Program-made: the position numbers and the translations under genes
Origin: UBA7374 sp049890275
GTDB taxonomy: Bacteria > Verrucomicrobiota > Verrucomicrobiia > Opitutales > Coraliomargaritaceae
Assembly (NCBI GenBank): GCA_049890275.1
Contig: JBMHBT010000017.1
Location: 200,610 to 264,609 of the forward strand
DNA: 64,000 bases
Direction: 5' to 3'
The notes under the pieces: generated by a model
Told to the model about the DNA's origin: nothing
The model's database searches: none
Seen by the model: only the letters and a program-made list of their open reading frames with translations
Shown here: positions 40,203 to 49,747 of the stretch, piece after piece
Layout of the letters: every line of letters begins with the position of its first letter
Numbering within the stretch: position 1 is the stretch's first letter

Positions 40203-42133
40203 GAATTTGTTTCTGCGAGGTATACTTCACTACCCTTTTCCTTAAACTCGGCCGCTTTTTCCTGCATACCAGCTTCCAGCGCAGCCGCTTCATCCATGCC
40301 GCGCTCCGCAGCGTATTTTCGAACATCCTCTGTGATTTTCATCGAGCAGAAGTTTGGTCCGCACATGGAGCAGAAGTGGGCTGTCTTGGCCGCATCTGCA
40401 GGCAAGGTTTCATCGTGGAAGGATTGCGCCTTCTCCGGATCCAGCGACAAATTGAACTGGTCTTCCCAGCGAAATTCAAAACGTGCTTTGGAAAGCGCAT
40501 TGTCCCGCACTTGTGCTGCCGGGTGCCCCTTTGCCAAATCTGCCGCATGCGCCGCGATTTTGTAGGTAATCACACCTTCACGCACATCATCCCGATTGGG
40601 TAGACCAAGGTGCTCTTTCGGCGTTACATAACAAAGCATCGCGCAGCCGTACCAACCAATGAGTGCCGCACCGATACCACTTGTTATATGGTCGTATCCA
40701 GGCGCGACATCCGTGGTCAAAGGTCCGAGCGTATAGAATGGTGCCTCGTCACACCACTCCAACTGTTTCTCCATATTTTCCTGAATCATGTGCATCGGCA
40801 CATGGCCGGGACCCTCGTTCATCACCTGAACTCCGAACTCCCAAGCACGGCGGGTCAGTTCACCCTGTGTCTTTAATTCGGCAAACTGGGCCGTATCGTT
40901 GGCATCCGCAATCGAACCCGGACGCAAACCGTCTCCAATCGAAAAAGAGATATCGTAGGCTGCCATGATTTGGCAGATGTCATCCCAATGCGTATAGAGG
41001 AAGTTCTCCTTGTGGTGCGCTAGGCACCATTTTGCCATGATTGAACCACCACGACTGACAATACCTGTCATACGCTTCGCGGTCAACGGCACATACGGTA
41101 GCAGCACAGCTGCATGGATCGTAAAGTAGTCTACGCCCTGTTCCGCCTGCTCAATCAAAGTATCACGGAAAATCTCCCAGGTCAGATCCTCGGCCTTGCC
41201 GTTGACCTTCTCTAGGGCCTGATAAATCGGTACAGTGCCTACCGGAACCGGACAATTGCGCATGATCCATTCACGCGTCTGATGAATATTCTTCCCCGTT
41301 GAAAGATCCATCAAAGTATCCCCTCCCCACTTGACCGACCAGCGCATTTTCTCCACTTCCTCCTCGATCGAAGAGGCCACCGCGGAGTTGCCGATATTCG
41401 TGTTGATCTTGACCAGAAAGTTACGGCCAATAATCATCGGCTCCAGCTCTGGGTGGTTTATATTACAGGGAATAATCGCCCGACCGCGCGCAACCTCGGA
41501 ACGCACAAACTCGGGAGTGATCTCCTCCGGAATGCTCGCACCAAAACTCTGCCCCGGATGCTGAATCTCCAGGGTATTGCGATCTGCCTCGGCAGTCACG
41601 GAGACGCCTTTCTCTGCGGCCTGTCGCTTCATGTTTTCACGGATAGCGATAAACTCCATTTCCGGAGTGATGATACCTTCCCGAGCATATTGTAACTGCG
41701 TCACACACCTGCCAGACTTTGCCCGTAGCGGGCGATGCGGTTTATTTTCAAACTCAACCAGTCGACGGTTACCCGTCTTCAACTGTGCCCCCGCACGATG
41801 CACTTCGGAAAGATAGCCGTCATCCTTAGGCTGCACAGCACGGCCTTCATACGCTTCGACATCTCCGCGTTCTTCTATCCACTGACTCCGAAGGCGCGGA
41901 AGGCCTTGAGTCGCATCACCATGAAAGCTGGGGTCACCCCACGGGCCAGAAGTATCGTATACGCAGACCGGTTCATTCGGCTCTTCCGCACCATCCTGCG
42001 AGCGAGTCGGCGAAAGCCGAATTTCACGCATGGGCACGCGCAGATCGGGTCGGGAACCAGCAACATAGACACGCTGTGAGTTGGGAAACAAGGTGTGTTC
42101 CGCTTCTGTTTTTTTGAGGATTTCTTCGGCCAT
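40199..42133 (-). CDS. thiC: Phosphomethylpyrimidine synthase ThiC
   Basis: 644 residues. Non-canonical radical SAM enzyme turning aminoimidazole ribotide into HMP-P. The cluster-binding CSMCGPNFCSM lies near the C-terminus; GGDTLMDLSTGKNIH, LRPGSIADANDTAQF, NEGPGHVPMHMI and TLGPLTTDVAPGYDHI are diagnostic. A long N-terminal domain (YDTSGPWGDP) places it with the ThiC long form. First gene of the operon, preceded by a TPP riboswitch. Confidence 0.97.
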   Translation of the reverse strand: MAEEILKKTEAEHTLFPNSQRVYVAGSRPDLRVPMREIRLSPTRSQDGAEEPNEPVCVYDTSGPWGDPSFHGDATQGLPRLRSQWIEERGDVEAYEGRAVQPKDDGYLSEVHRAGAQLKTGNRRLVEFENKPHRPLRAKSGRCVTQLQYAREGIITPEMEFIAIRENMKRQAAEKGVSVTAEADRNTLEIQHPGQSFGASIPEEITPEFVRSEVARGRAIIPCNINHPELEPMIIGRNFLVKINTNIGNSAVASSIEEEVEKMRWSVKWGGDTLMDLSTGKNIHQTREWIMRNCPVPVGTVPIYQALEKVNGKAEDLTWEIFRDTLIEQAEQGVDYFTIHAAVLLPYVPLTAKRMTGIVSRGGSIMAKWCLAHHKENFLYTHWDDICQIMAAYDISFSIGDGLRPGSIADANDTAQFAELKTQGELTRRAWEFGVQVMNEGPGHVPMHMIQENMEKQLEWCDEAPFYTLGPLTTDVAPGYDHITSGIGAALIGWYGCAMLCYVTPKEHLGLPNRDDVREGVITYKIAAHAADLAKGHPAAQVRDNALSKARFEFRWEDQFNLSLDPEKAQSFHDETLPADAAKTAHFCSMCGPNFCSMKITEDVRKYAAERGMDEAAALEAGMQEKAAEFKEKGSEVYLAETNS

Positions 42134-42218
42134 AATAATGTTAGTTGGTGAGAGCCTGCTAACATCGCGCCGGAACGATCAAAAATCCAGTGAGCCGAGC
42201 CTACACTGTACAATCGAT

Positions 42219-42310
42219 AATCCCTACGGCGGTGTGAACACGCATCAGGTTCAAAGGATTTACAAATGGAACAACTTGCTTCTCAGCTTCCTACCGGAAG
42301 CACTCCTTTA
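42219..42310 (-). promoter_or_regulatory. TPP (THI-box) riboswitch upstream of thiC
   Basis: On the minus strand the aptamer runs from about 42310: GGAGTGCTTCCGGTAGG, then the conserved GCTGAGA (42285-42279), CCTTTGAACCTGAT (42258-42245), and GTAGGGA (42227-42221). These are the core conserved blocks of the THI element. About 85 bases separate it from the thiC ATG. A CAGTG/CACTG hairpin followed by GATTTTT (about 42182-42210) lies there and may be the expression platform, but that stem is weak. Controls the whole thi operon in response to thiamine pyrophosphate. Confidence 0.93.
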
Positions 42311-42319
42311 TCTTTCGCA

Positions 42320-42348
42320 AATAGACACTTCGTAAGCTCCGTTGGCAA
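42320..42348 (-). promoter_or_regulatory. Candidate thi operon promoter
   Basis: Minus strand TTGCCA (42348-42343), 17-base spacer and TCTATT (42325-42320), placing the transcript start about ten bases upstream of the TPP aptamer. Moderate consensus match; the position relative to the riboswitch supports it. Confidence 0.4.
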
Positions 42349-42391
42349 ATGAAAAGTTGAAATCGTTGGCGCACCGCATTCCTATTCAGCC

Positions 42392-43402
42392 ATGAACGAT
42401 GGGATCACTGAGATTGCAGACTTCCGCAGGAAACTAGGTGATTGGTATACAGCCAACCGCCGCCCCCTCCCTTGGCGAACCGAGCCCAGCCTGTACCGTA
42501 CTGTCGTCTCCGAGCTCATGGCTCAGCAGACGCGAATCGCCACCATGCTCCCCTACTTCGAGCGGTGGATGGTGCGATTTCCCGATTTCCAGGCACTTGC
42601 CAGCGCTCCGGAAGCAGATGTCCTCAAACATTGGGAAGGACTTGGCTACTACAGCCGCGCCCGAAACCTTCACAAATTATCGAAAAGCTACATCGCTTTA
42701 GAAACAACACCCGTCACTCCCGAAGAATGGCAAGCCCTACCCGGGATCGGTCCCTATACCGCCGCAGCCATTAGTTCTATCGCACAAAATTACCCCGCCG
42801 CAGTTGTCGATGGAAACGTGGTCCGCGTCCTCTCCCGCCTGGAGAACAACCGTAGCTCCTTCAAGAGTAACGCGGAGGCAGTCAAAGCCTTCACCGCATC
42901 CGCTTCGGAAGCTCTCGATCCGCTCAATCCCGGCGATCACAATCAGGCCATGATGGAATTGGGAGCCTCCCTCTGCCTTAAGCAAAAGCCCCTCTGCACC
43001 GTCTGCCCGGTCCTGCAACACTGCAGAGCAGCAGCCAGCGGTGACCCATCGGATCTGCCAAAGATCGCACGCAAAGCGACTGAAAAAGTCGAGGTCGACC
43101 GACTCTGGATACTCGATCAGGACAAAGTCCTGCTTCGTTTTATTCCAAAAACTGCAAAACAGCTCGCAGGACAGTATGAACTGCCAAGACCAAAGGACTT
43201 AGCTATTCAGTGCCCTAAAGGTAGACCCATCATAACCCGGATACGCGCAATCACAAACCGTAGGATTCGTGAAAGCATTTACCAATACACAGTCAGCAAA
43301 GAAAAACTGCCTGACTCCCTGCGCTGGGTCTATCTACGAGACATAACTAATATCACATTAAGCGGTCCCCACCGCCGGTGGATTCAAGAACTACTGCAAT
43401 AA
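42392..43402 (+). CDS. mutY: Adenine DNA glycosylase MutY
   Basis: 336 residues. Removes adenine mispaired with 8-oxoguanine. ELMAQQTRIATMLPYFERW, helix-hairpin-helix LPGIGPYTAAAI with the catalytic Asp of VVDGNVVRVLSR, and the iron-sulfur loop CLKQKPLCTVCPVLQHC (C-x6-C-x2-C-x5-C). The C-terminal NUDIX-like recognition domain is short and diverged. Divergent from the thi operon. No obvious Shine-Dalgarno sequence. Confidence 0.95.
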   Translation: MNDGITEIADFRRKLGDWYTANRRPLPWRTEPSLYRTVVSELMAQQTRIATMLPYFERWMVRFPDFQALASAPEADVLKHWEGLGYYSRARNLHKLSKSYIALETTPVTPEEWQALPGIGPYTAAAISSIAQNYPAAVVDGNVVRVLSRLENNRSSFKSNAEAVKAFTASASEALDPLNPGDHNQAMMELGASLCLKQKPLCTVCPVLQHCRAAASGDPSDLPKIARKATEKVEVDRLWILDQDKVLLRFIPKTAKQLAGQYELPRPKDLAIQCPKGRPIITRIRAITNRRIRESIYQYTVSKEKLPDSLRWVYLRDITNITLSGPHRRWIQELLQ

Positions 43403-43715
43403 ATTAAAAATAAGTTAGTTATATGGACCCTTAGATAAAATAAGATGTTTAATAAGCAATGAGATCTACTGAGAATAATAAACTCAGCGCAACTAGAACC
43501 GATCCGGAAGTAAACCAGAATAGAGATTTCGTTCGCCATTGAACAGTCGATACGCTAAGAAAGTATTTCTCCACAAACCGTTAAGAATCTTTAAGGAGTC
43601 ATGCAGCTAGGAATAGAGTCAGACACAAATCCTGGGTAACGACTCAACTGTGGAAGTAAGCACACACTCACTGAATAAAGTAAAAGCCATTCAACAAATT
43701 CAGATTCTAGTAAAA
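43403..43715. other. AT-rich intergenic region, no gene seen
   Basis: 313 bases between mutY and the secreted glycosidase-like gene. AT-rich, with no recognisable RNA gene, repeat or convincing terminator. The downstream frame is open back to a GTG at 43650, but the signal peptide places the start at 43716. Confidence 0.6.
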
Positions 43716-46700
43716 ATGAAAAAACTGCTTCCCTTATTTGTTCTCGCAGCAACCCTCCATGCCCAAGTCTTTCAGGAGACAAATGGCCTTGTTGTCTTAG
43801 AGGCTGAGCAAACCGCATCCACTCTTGGACAATGGCAAGAACTCTCCACAGTAAATGGCTACACCGGCACGGGCTATCTCGAATTCTTCGGCAATAACCC
43901 TGCTTCGGGTCCGGCTTCATCCCCCATAGAATTCCAATTTCAAATCAACCAATCCGGGCTCTACTACCTTCACTTACACTGTGCCCGCGAAACACTCGTT
44001 CTCAATGGCGAAACGCGTACCGACGTCGCTAATGACTGCTACGTCCGCGTCGAAGGAAATTACAATGCCGGACCTTCCCCGGGCAACACCCACGGCAGCC
44101 AAGCTCAACTCTCCACACTCCAATCAAACACCAAATTTTACGGAGGTTCCAACCTTGCCTTTTCTTGGGCAACTGGCAACCGACTCGATCTAGGTGGCCA
44201 TAACAATAAGCGCGTCGCCGTTTACAACTTCCAAGCCGGCGAAACCTATACCCTAGTCGTTTCAGGACGCTCCCAAAAATTCAAACTCAACCGCATCGTC
44301 TTCCGCAAATCTGGCGTCCCCACAAATACAGCCCAAAACCTCAACCTAGCCGCATCTCCTACAAACCAAAATATTTCTGGAGAACTTAAAAAATGGCATA
44401 AAATCACCTTCTCCTTCGAAGGCCCGAATACCGCTGAAACGGCCACCCCAAACCCATTTCTCGATTACCGGTTCGATCTTACTTTCACCCACACCGCATC
44501 CAATAAAACCTATATTGTACCCGGTTACTACGCCGCAGACGGTAACTCTGCCAATTCTTCCGCAACCTCTGGAAATATCTGGATGTGCCACTTTACGCCC
44601 GACGAGATCGGCAACTGGAATTATACCGCGTCCTTCCGTACCGGCAGTCATGTTGCTGTTTCAAGCGCCGAGACTCCAGGCACATCCGCAGGTTATTTCG
44701 ACGGAGAATCCGGCACTTTCACCATCAGCCCCACAGATAAAACCGGACGGGACTTTCGAGCCAAAGGTCGCCTACAATATGTAAACAAGCACCATCTTCA
44801 ATTCGCTGAAACAGGAGAATATTTTCTCAAAGCCGGCCCGGATGCACCCGAGAATATACTTGCCTATAATGACTTTGACGCGACCCCAAACGACCCCAAC
44901 GGAAACAGTAACCTCCTCAAGACCTGGAGAGCACACGAGGATGATTATAATGCCACGGAAGCCGCTGCCTTTACCTGGAAAAGCGGCAAAGGAACGGAAC
45001 TACTCGGTGCCCTGCACTACCTCGCCTCTGAAGGGCTCAATGCTTTCTCTTTTCTAACCTTCAACGTAGACGGCGACGACGACAATGTATTCCCACATCT
45101 CCTTGTCAATGGCACCGCCCCCTATGAGGCAAAAGGTGATAACCAGCGCTGGAATGCCAACCCTGCAGTGCTCTACAAGACACGCTTCGACATCTCTAAA
45201 ATGGCCCAGTGGGAACGCATCTTCGAGTACGCCCAACAAAAAGGTCTCTACCTCCATTTTAAGACGCAAGAAACCGAGAATGATGACCGCATGGACGGAG
45301 GTGCCCTCGGTCATGAACGAAAACTATACTACCGCGAACTCATCGCCCGATTCGCACATCATCTTGCCCTCAACTGGAACTTAGGCGAAGAAAACACCAA
45401 CAGTACTGCCGAGCGTATCGCATTTGCGCAATGGTTCCGGGATCTCGACCCCTACCAGCACAACCGAGTGATTCATTCCTATCCGGGGCAAAAGAACCAA
45501 GTCTACACTCCTCTTTTAGGTAGTGCTTCAACATACACAGGCGCCTCCCTGCAGACAAATAACACCGATTTCATCCATGTTTTTGCAGATACCCTTACCT
45601 GGGTCACTCAATCCGCAAATGCAGGAAAACCCTGGGTCGTTGCCTGCGATGAACCCGGCGACGCACAAAGAGCTCTCCGACCCGATAATGATGCGGGCAA
45701 TTCCCACACAGACGGACGCATCAACGCACTCTGGGGTAACATTATGGCGGGCGGTGCCGGCTGCGAGTTCTACTTTGGCTATGGTCACGCACATTCCGAC
45801 CTCACCTGCCAAGACTTCCGCTCCCGAGATAACTTCTGGGATTACTGCCGCTACGCGCTCTCCTTTTTTCAGGACAATAATATCCCCTTTCAAGAGCTTT
45901 CAAATACCAACAGCCTTATCAGCAGTTCGGGTAACAATGGCAACCGCTGCTTATCCAAGACTGGTATGGCCTATGTCGTACAGCTCGTGAATGGAGGCAG
46001 CCACACACTCGACCTATCCGGTGAACCCAATGCATCCTTTCAAGTCCAATGGTTCAATCCACGTACCGGAGGTTCTCTGATACCGGGTACCATTGTTAAC
46101 GGCGGACAAACTGTCCCTCTCGGCAATCCTCCCCATACAAATAACTCCGATTGGATTGCCCTCGTCTCTGTTGCCGATCCCGACGCGAATGCCGCTCCCT
46201 CCGTACAAGCCGGGAACAACCGATCGACAGCTCTCTCCAACAACCAGGCAACGCTCCTGATTCAGGGACAAGTCTCCGACGACGGCAGGCCCCTCCAACA
46301 AACGCTCAGTTACAGCTGGTCCAAAGTTAGCGGCCCCGGGACCGTTACCTTCGGAGATCGCACTCGCCTCACGACTCCCGTTACCTTCGATCAAATCGGC
46401 ACCTACGTCCTTCGACTGACTGCCGACGATACCGAACGTACCGCATTCGACGAGCTCACCATTAATGTGACTTCACTTGCCAGCGGCACAACCAATCTGA
46501 CACCAATCGACGACGCATACACCCAAAACGGAGTCAATTTCAACAACAGCGGACTACGCATTGAAAGTACCCCCAATCGCACCCGTCTGAGCTATCTAAA
46601 ATTCGATACAACCGCTGTAGCCGGTACTTATTCTGCTGCTACCCTACAATTAACAGAGGGCAGCGACATCTCATCGGGCACCATGACCCTGCGTTTTTTC

Positions 46701-47426
46701 CAATGCACATCCAACAACTGGACAGAATCCAATCTCGCCAGTTCAAATGCACCAACTAAAGGCGATCAAATCGCATTGATCACTGACAACGTTACCGATG
46801 GCGAAGTTATAAATATCGACGTTCACTCCTTCATCCATGCTCCCGGAGTCTATTCAATCCTTATTGAGGCGGACGCTTCCAACCTTGATCTTGAATTCTC
46901 TTCTTCAGAGGGACCGAACCCACCCTTGCTGATCATTGAAAACACTGTCGAACCCCCTCAGGCCCAACTTATTTCTCCCCCCCACGAGTCTGTTTTTAGC
47001 TCCGCAGATACAATCCGTTTTGAAGCCCAATCAATGACCCCGAACGGAAATTTCACCTCTATTGAACTCTACCTCAATGGTCTTTCTCTTGGGAACTCAT
47101 TAGAAAAAATCTGGACCTCACCTCCATTACCTAAAGGCACCTATCACGTCTCACTCATTGCAGAAGACTCCAACGGCCTCACCGCTTCGGATTCAATGCG
47201 TTTCGAAGTTCGCAGTTCCACAGACCCAAGGGTTCAGTTATCCATACAACGGATCCCTAATTCAACACAGTTACAATGTATATGGGATAATAATAACAAG
47301 ATCCTCGAAGGATCTCCAGACTTACAAGACCCCTGGACTGAAATCCCCGGCAGTAGTCCTGTAACCATTACGCCTCTCCCGGAACACGACAGCTACTTCT
47401 ATCGACTGAAAAACAAAGTACCGTAA
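43716..47426 (+). CDS. Secreted multidomain DUF5060-type glycoside hydrolase-like protein
   Basis: 1236 residues from the ATG at 43716, which begins a clear Sec signal peptide (MKKLLPLFVLAATLHAQ). By eye the domains are: a CBM35/malectin-like carbohydrate module (about 25-200, LVVLEAEQTAS); a DUF5060 beta-sandwich (about 222-340); a TIM-barrel-like catalytic part (about 350-720) with NLGEENTNS near 557 and ACDEPGD near 645 as candidate acid residues; a collagen-binding-like domain (about 750-818); a PKD/K319-like domain (826-918); a DNRLRE/CBM96-like domain (about 929-1078); and an Ig-like domain (about 1082-1166). It probably cleaves an extracellular polysaccharide; substrate unknown. No PEP-CTERM or Por tail is seen. 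No sulfatase or transporter genes adjoin it. Confidence 0.8.
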   Translation: MKKLLPLFVLAATLHAQVFQETNGLVVLEAEQTASTLGQWQELSTVNGYTGTGYLEFFGNNPASGPASSPIEFQFQINQSGLYYLHLHCARETLVLNGETRTDVANDCYVRVEGNYNAGPSPGNTHGSQAQLSTLQSNTKFYGGSNLAFSWATGNRLDLGGHNNKRVAVYNFQAGETYTLVVSGRSQKFKLNRIVFRKSGVPTNTAQNLNLAASPTNQNISGELKKWHKITFSFEGPNTAETATPNPFLDYRFDLTFTHTASNKTYIVPGYYAADGNSANSSATSGNIWMCHFTPDEIGNWNYTASFRTGSHVAVSSAETPGTSAGYFDGESGTFTISPTDKTGRDFRAKGRLQYVNKHHLQFAETGEYFLKAGPDAPENILAYNDFDATPNDPNGNSNLLKTWRAHEDDYNATEAAAFTWKSGKGTELLGALHYLASEGLNAFSFLTFNVDGDDDNVFPHLLVNGTAPYEAKGDNQRWNANPAVLYKTRFDISKMAQWERIFEYAQQKGLYLHFKTQETENDDRMDGGALGHERKLYYRELIARFAHHLALNWNLGEENTNSTAERIAFAQWFRDLDPYQHNRVIHSYPGQKNQVYTPLLGSASTYTGASLQTNNTDFIHVFADTLTWVTQSANAGKPWVVACDEPGDAQRALRPDNDAGNSHTDGRINALWGNIMAGGAGCEFYFGYGHAHSDLTCQDFRSRDNFWDYCRYALSFFQDNNIPFQELSNTNSLISSSGNNGNRCLSKTGMAYVVQLVNGGSHTLDLSGEPNASFQVQWFNPRTGGSLIPGTIVNGGQTVPLGNPPHTNNSDWIALVSVADPDANAAPSVQAGNNRSTALSNNQATLLIQGQVSDDGRPLQQTLSYSWSKVSGPGTVTFGDRTRLTTPVTFDQIGTYVLRLTADDTERTAFDELTINVTSLASGTTNLTPIDDAYTQNGVNFNNSGLRIESTPNRTRLSYLKFDTTAVAGTYSAATLQLTEGSDISSGTMTLRFFQCTSNNWTESNLASSNAPTKGDQIALITDNVTDGEVINIDVHSFIHAPGVYSILIEADASNLDLEFSSSEGPNPPLLIIENTVEPPQAQLISPPHESVFSSADTIRFEAQSMTPNGNFTSIELYLNGLSLGNSLEKIWTSPPLPKGTYHVSLIAEDSNGLTASDSMRFEVRSSTDPRVQLSIQRIPNSTQLQCIWDNNNKILEGSPDLQDPWTEIPGSSPVTITPLPEHDSYFYRLKNKVP

Positions 47427-47643
47427 ACCCGGGAGCTTTCCATCCGCTTACATACAGGCCCGAAATTGGCTAGACTCATGCACAGATCGAACATGAATGA
47501 AACCAATCGTACGCAAGCAAACGATAACTGATGAAACAAAACATACAATTCTAACGATCTCCAAACTTGTCAGAAAGCAGTAGTGCCGTACATATAATAC
47601 CCTACAGCAGTATACGGAGTCTAACCGTCAGCCCAAAACAAAT

Positions 47644-49362
47644 ATGGATCTCGCCAAAATCTACCACGGCATTGAAGAAGAAGACCGGCTTGCCATCGAA
47701 GCATTGCCGAGGGCGGAACGTATCCCGCAAATAGCTACCCTGCAAAATAAGGCCACCCGTGCAAAAGTTGCGGAAATTGCCGAGCTTGCCGGAATCCCCT
47801 ACGTAGAGGAAATCGATTTAATCGACAATCCCGCTGCCGTCCTGCCTCTTCGACTGATCAACGAGTACCAGTGCGTACCGATTAAAAATGGACAATCGAA
47901 CCCGGAAGAAAATCAGGACGAAGGGACGGAAGACCCCGTAAACGAAGACTCCCCCATACCACTCGTCACCCTGTGGCCACCCGACCCGCGTATGAACCGC
48001 TGGATTTACGCTGCCTGCGGACGTCACCCAAAATGGTATCTGGGTGACCCCGAACACGTCAGCAACACCATTACTCAACGTTTCGGCGTCGGTGCCGACA
48101 GCCTCGACGAATCCGATATCCTCGCCGCCGAAGCGGAAGCGGAGGAAGAAGAAGACGAAGACGCTGCCGTTATCCGTTTCGTCAACGAAGTCGTACACAA
48201 GGCCGTTAATGACCGCGCAACCGACATCCACTTCGAACCCCACCGCGATGAGCTCCAGATCCGCTACCGGATCGACGGCGAACTGGTGCCCATCCGAGTG
48301 CCCGACAACCTGATTAAATTCCAGGATGCCATCATCTCCCGCCTCAAGATTATGGCCAAACTCAACATCTCTGAGAAGCGCCGTCCGCAGGACGGACGTA
48401 TCTCCTTTGGCGCGGGCGAGGCCGAACTCGACATTCGTATTTCCACCTTCCCGACGATGTACGGAGAAAGCGTCTCCTTACGACTCCTCAACCAAAAGTC
48501 CAAGCCACTCTCCATGCGCGAACTCGGCCTGGCAGACGATGAATCTCTCAAACTGGAACGCGCCCTCGCCTCCCCACACGGAATCATCCTTGTCACCGGG
48601 CCCACTGGCTCCGGTAAATCCACTTCGCTGACCGCCTACATTCGTCTGATCAACAAGCCGGAGCGACGCATCATTACAGTGGAAGATCCTGTCGAATACG
48701 AAGTACCCGGAGTCAACCAAACACAGGTACACCCCGAGATCGGACTGACCTTCGCCCAATCCCTCCGCGCCGTCCTCCGTCAAGACCCCGATGTCATCAT
48801 GGTCGGGGAGATCCGCGACCGCGAAACCGCCGATATCGCCATCCGTGCCTCGCTTACGGGTCACCTCGTACTCAGTACTCTGCATACCAATGATGCGCCC
48901 GGCGCACTCACCCGCCTGACGGACATGGACATCGAGCCCTTCCTCATCGCCTCCTCCGTCGAGATGATCATCGCCCAGCGCCTTGTTCGTCGCCTCTGTC
49001 CAAACTGTGCGCAACCGGCCAACTACGACCCGGCACAGATCGAAGCCTTCCTCACCACCATGCGCCTTGACCTCGACGAAGCCAAATACGCGCACCTCGC
49101 CAAACAGCCCGTTGGCTGCGAACGTTGCCGCAATCTGGGCTTCCGCGGTCGTGTCGGCATCTTTGAAATCCTCCGCATGTCTGAAGAAATTCACGAACAT
49201 ATCGTCAAACGCGACTCCGCCCGGCTCATCCGCCAGACTGCCGTCGCCCAGGGAATGCAATCCCTCCAACAAAGCGGCTGGGAACATATCAAAAACGGCA
49301 CCACCACCTTTGAGGAAGTCATGCGCTTCGCTGAACTGGAAGAAGTAGAAGAGAGTTCCTAA
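47644..49362 (+). CDS. gspE: Type II secretion/type IV pilus assembly ATPase (GspE/PilB family)
   Basis: 572 residues. Hexameric cytoplasmic ATPase powering pseudopilus or pilus assembly. An N-terminal region (about 1-150) is diverged and has an acidic stretch before the core. Then come RATDIHFEPHRDELQIRYRI, Walker A GPTGSGKST (about 319-327), the Asp box VEDPVEYEV, Walker B PDVIMVGEIRD (about 382-392), the His box LVLSTLHTNDAPGA, and the zinc-binding CPNC...CERC. GspE and PilB cannot be separated from sequence alone, and no gspF/pilC or gspD follows it here. Confidence 0.92.
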   Translation: MDLAKIYHGIEEEDRLAIEALPRAERIPQIATLQNKATRAKVAEIAELAGIPYVEEIDLIDNPAAVLPLRLINEYQCVPIKNGQSNPEENQDEGTEDPVNEDSPIPLVTLWPPDPRMNRWIYAACGRHPKWYLGDPEHVSNTITQRFGVGADSLDESDILAAEAEAEEEEDEDAAVIRFVNEVVHKAVNDRATDIHFEPHRDELQIRYRIDGELVPIRVPDNLIKFQDAIISRLKIMAKLNISEKRRPQDGRISFGAGEAELDIRISTFPTMYGESVSLRLLNQKSKPLSMRELGLADDESLKLERALASPHGIILVTGPTGSGKSTSLTAYIRLINKPERRIITVEDPVEYEVPGVNQTQVHPEIGLTFAQSLRAVLRQDPDVIMVGEIRDRETADIAIRASLTGHLVLSTLHTNDAPGALTRLTDMDIEPFLIASSVEMIIAQRLVRRLCPNCAQPANYDPAQIEAFLTTMRLDLDEAKYAHLAKQPVGCERCRNLGFRGRVGIFEILRMSEEIHEHIVKRDSARLIRQTAVAQGMQSLQQSGWEHIKNGTTTFEEVMRFAELEEVEESS

Positions 49363-49601
49363 CGACTCGCTTCAATTTCGCGCATACGCTGCCGCTCTTT
49401 GTCAAAACGCTCCCGCTTACAACTGCAGTGTGGACAAAGCGGAGAGTTATAAATCAGGGCCAGTCGCTCATGCAACTTGAGCGGCCGTTCTTGCCCTTTC
49501 TCCACCAGACGTAGAGCCGTACCACAGCTGGGCACAACTGCGCCGATGGCTCCATAAAAAAAGTCACCGACCGTACGTTTTGGCTTATTCTGCTCTCCCA
49601 T
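49359..49601 (-). CDS. Small zf-HC2-like protein (mini anti-sigma type)
   Basis: 80 residues, convergent with gspE and overlapping its end by four bases. The stretch SCGTALRLVEKGQERPLKLH followed by ERLALIYNSPLCPHC resembles the short zf-HC2 proteins of Planctomycetes and Verrucomicrobia, which follow the pattern C-x-A-x-RL-(S/V)E-x-xDRPL-x-x-x-ERLAL...CPxC. Here His replaces part of the usual ligand set only loosely. No sigma factor gene is adjacent. No Shine-Dalgarno sequence. Could be a zinc-binding regulator or a remnant; recognition is tentative. Confidence 0.6.
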   Translation of the reverse strand: MGEQNKPKRTVGDFFYGAIGAVVPSCGTALRLVEKGQERPLKLHERLALIYNSPLCPHCSCKRERFDKERQRMREIEASR

Positions 49602-49747
49602 AAACAGTAAGGTGTAACGGAAATGACCCTAATTTCCAGTAACTTTGTAAAATAAAGCATAATTCTCTCTCGTACCTCACCCTAAATCCTGCCCAAAAGC
49701 GCAATCATCGGCTTGCTGCCCAGCCGTACTTCATCCACAAAAGCAAC

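Noticed and set aside
41875..42213. 112-residue ORF spanning the thiC leader
   Set aside because: Overlaps thiC in another frame and the riboswitch downstream region; no support.
48478..49287. 269-residue minus-strand ORF
   Set aside because: Lies wholly antisense to the conserved ATPase core of gspE; arises from GC-rich codon bias.
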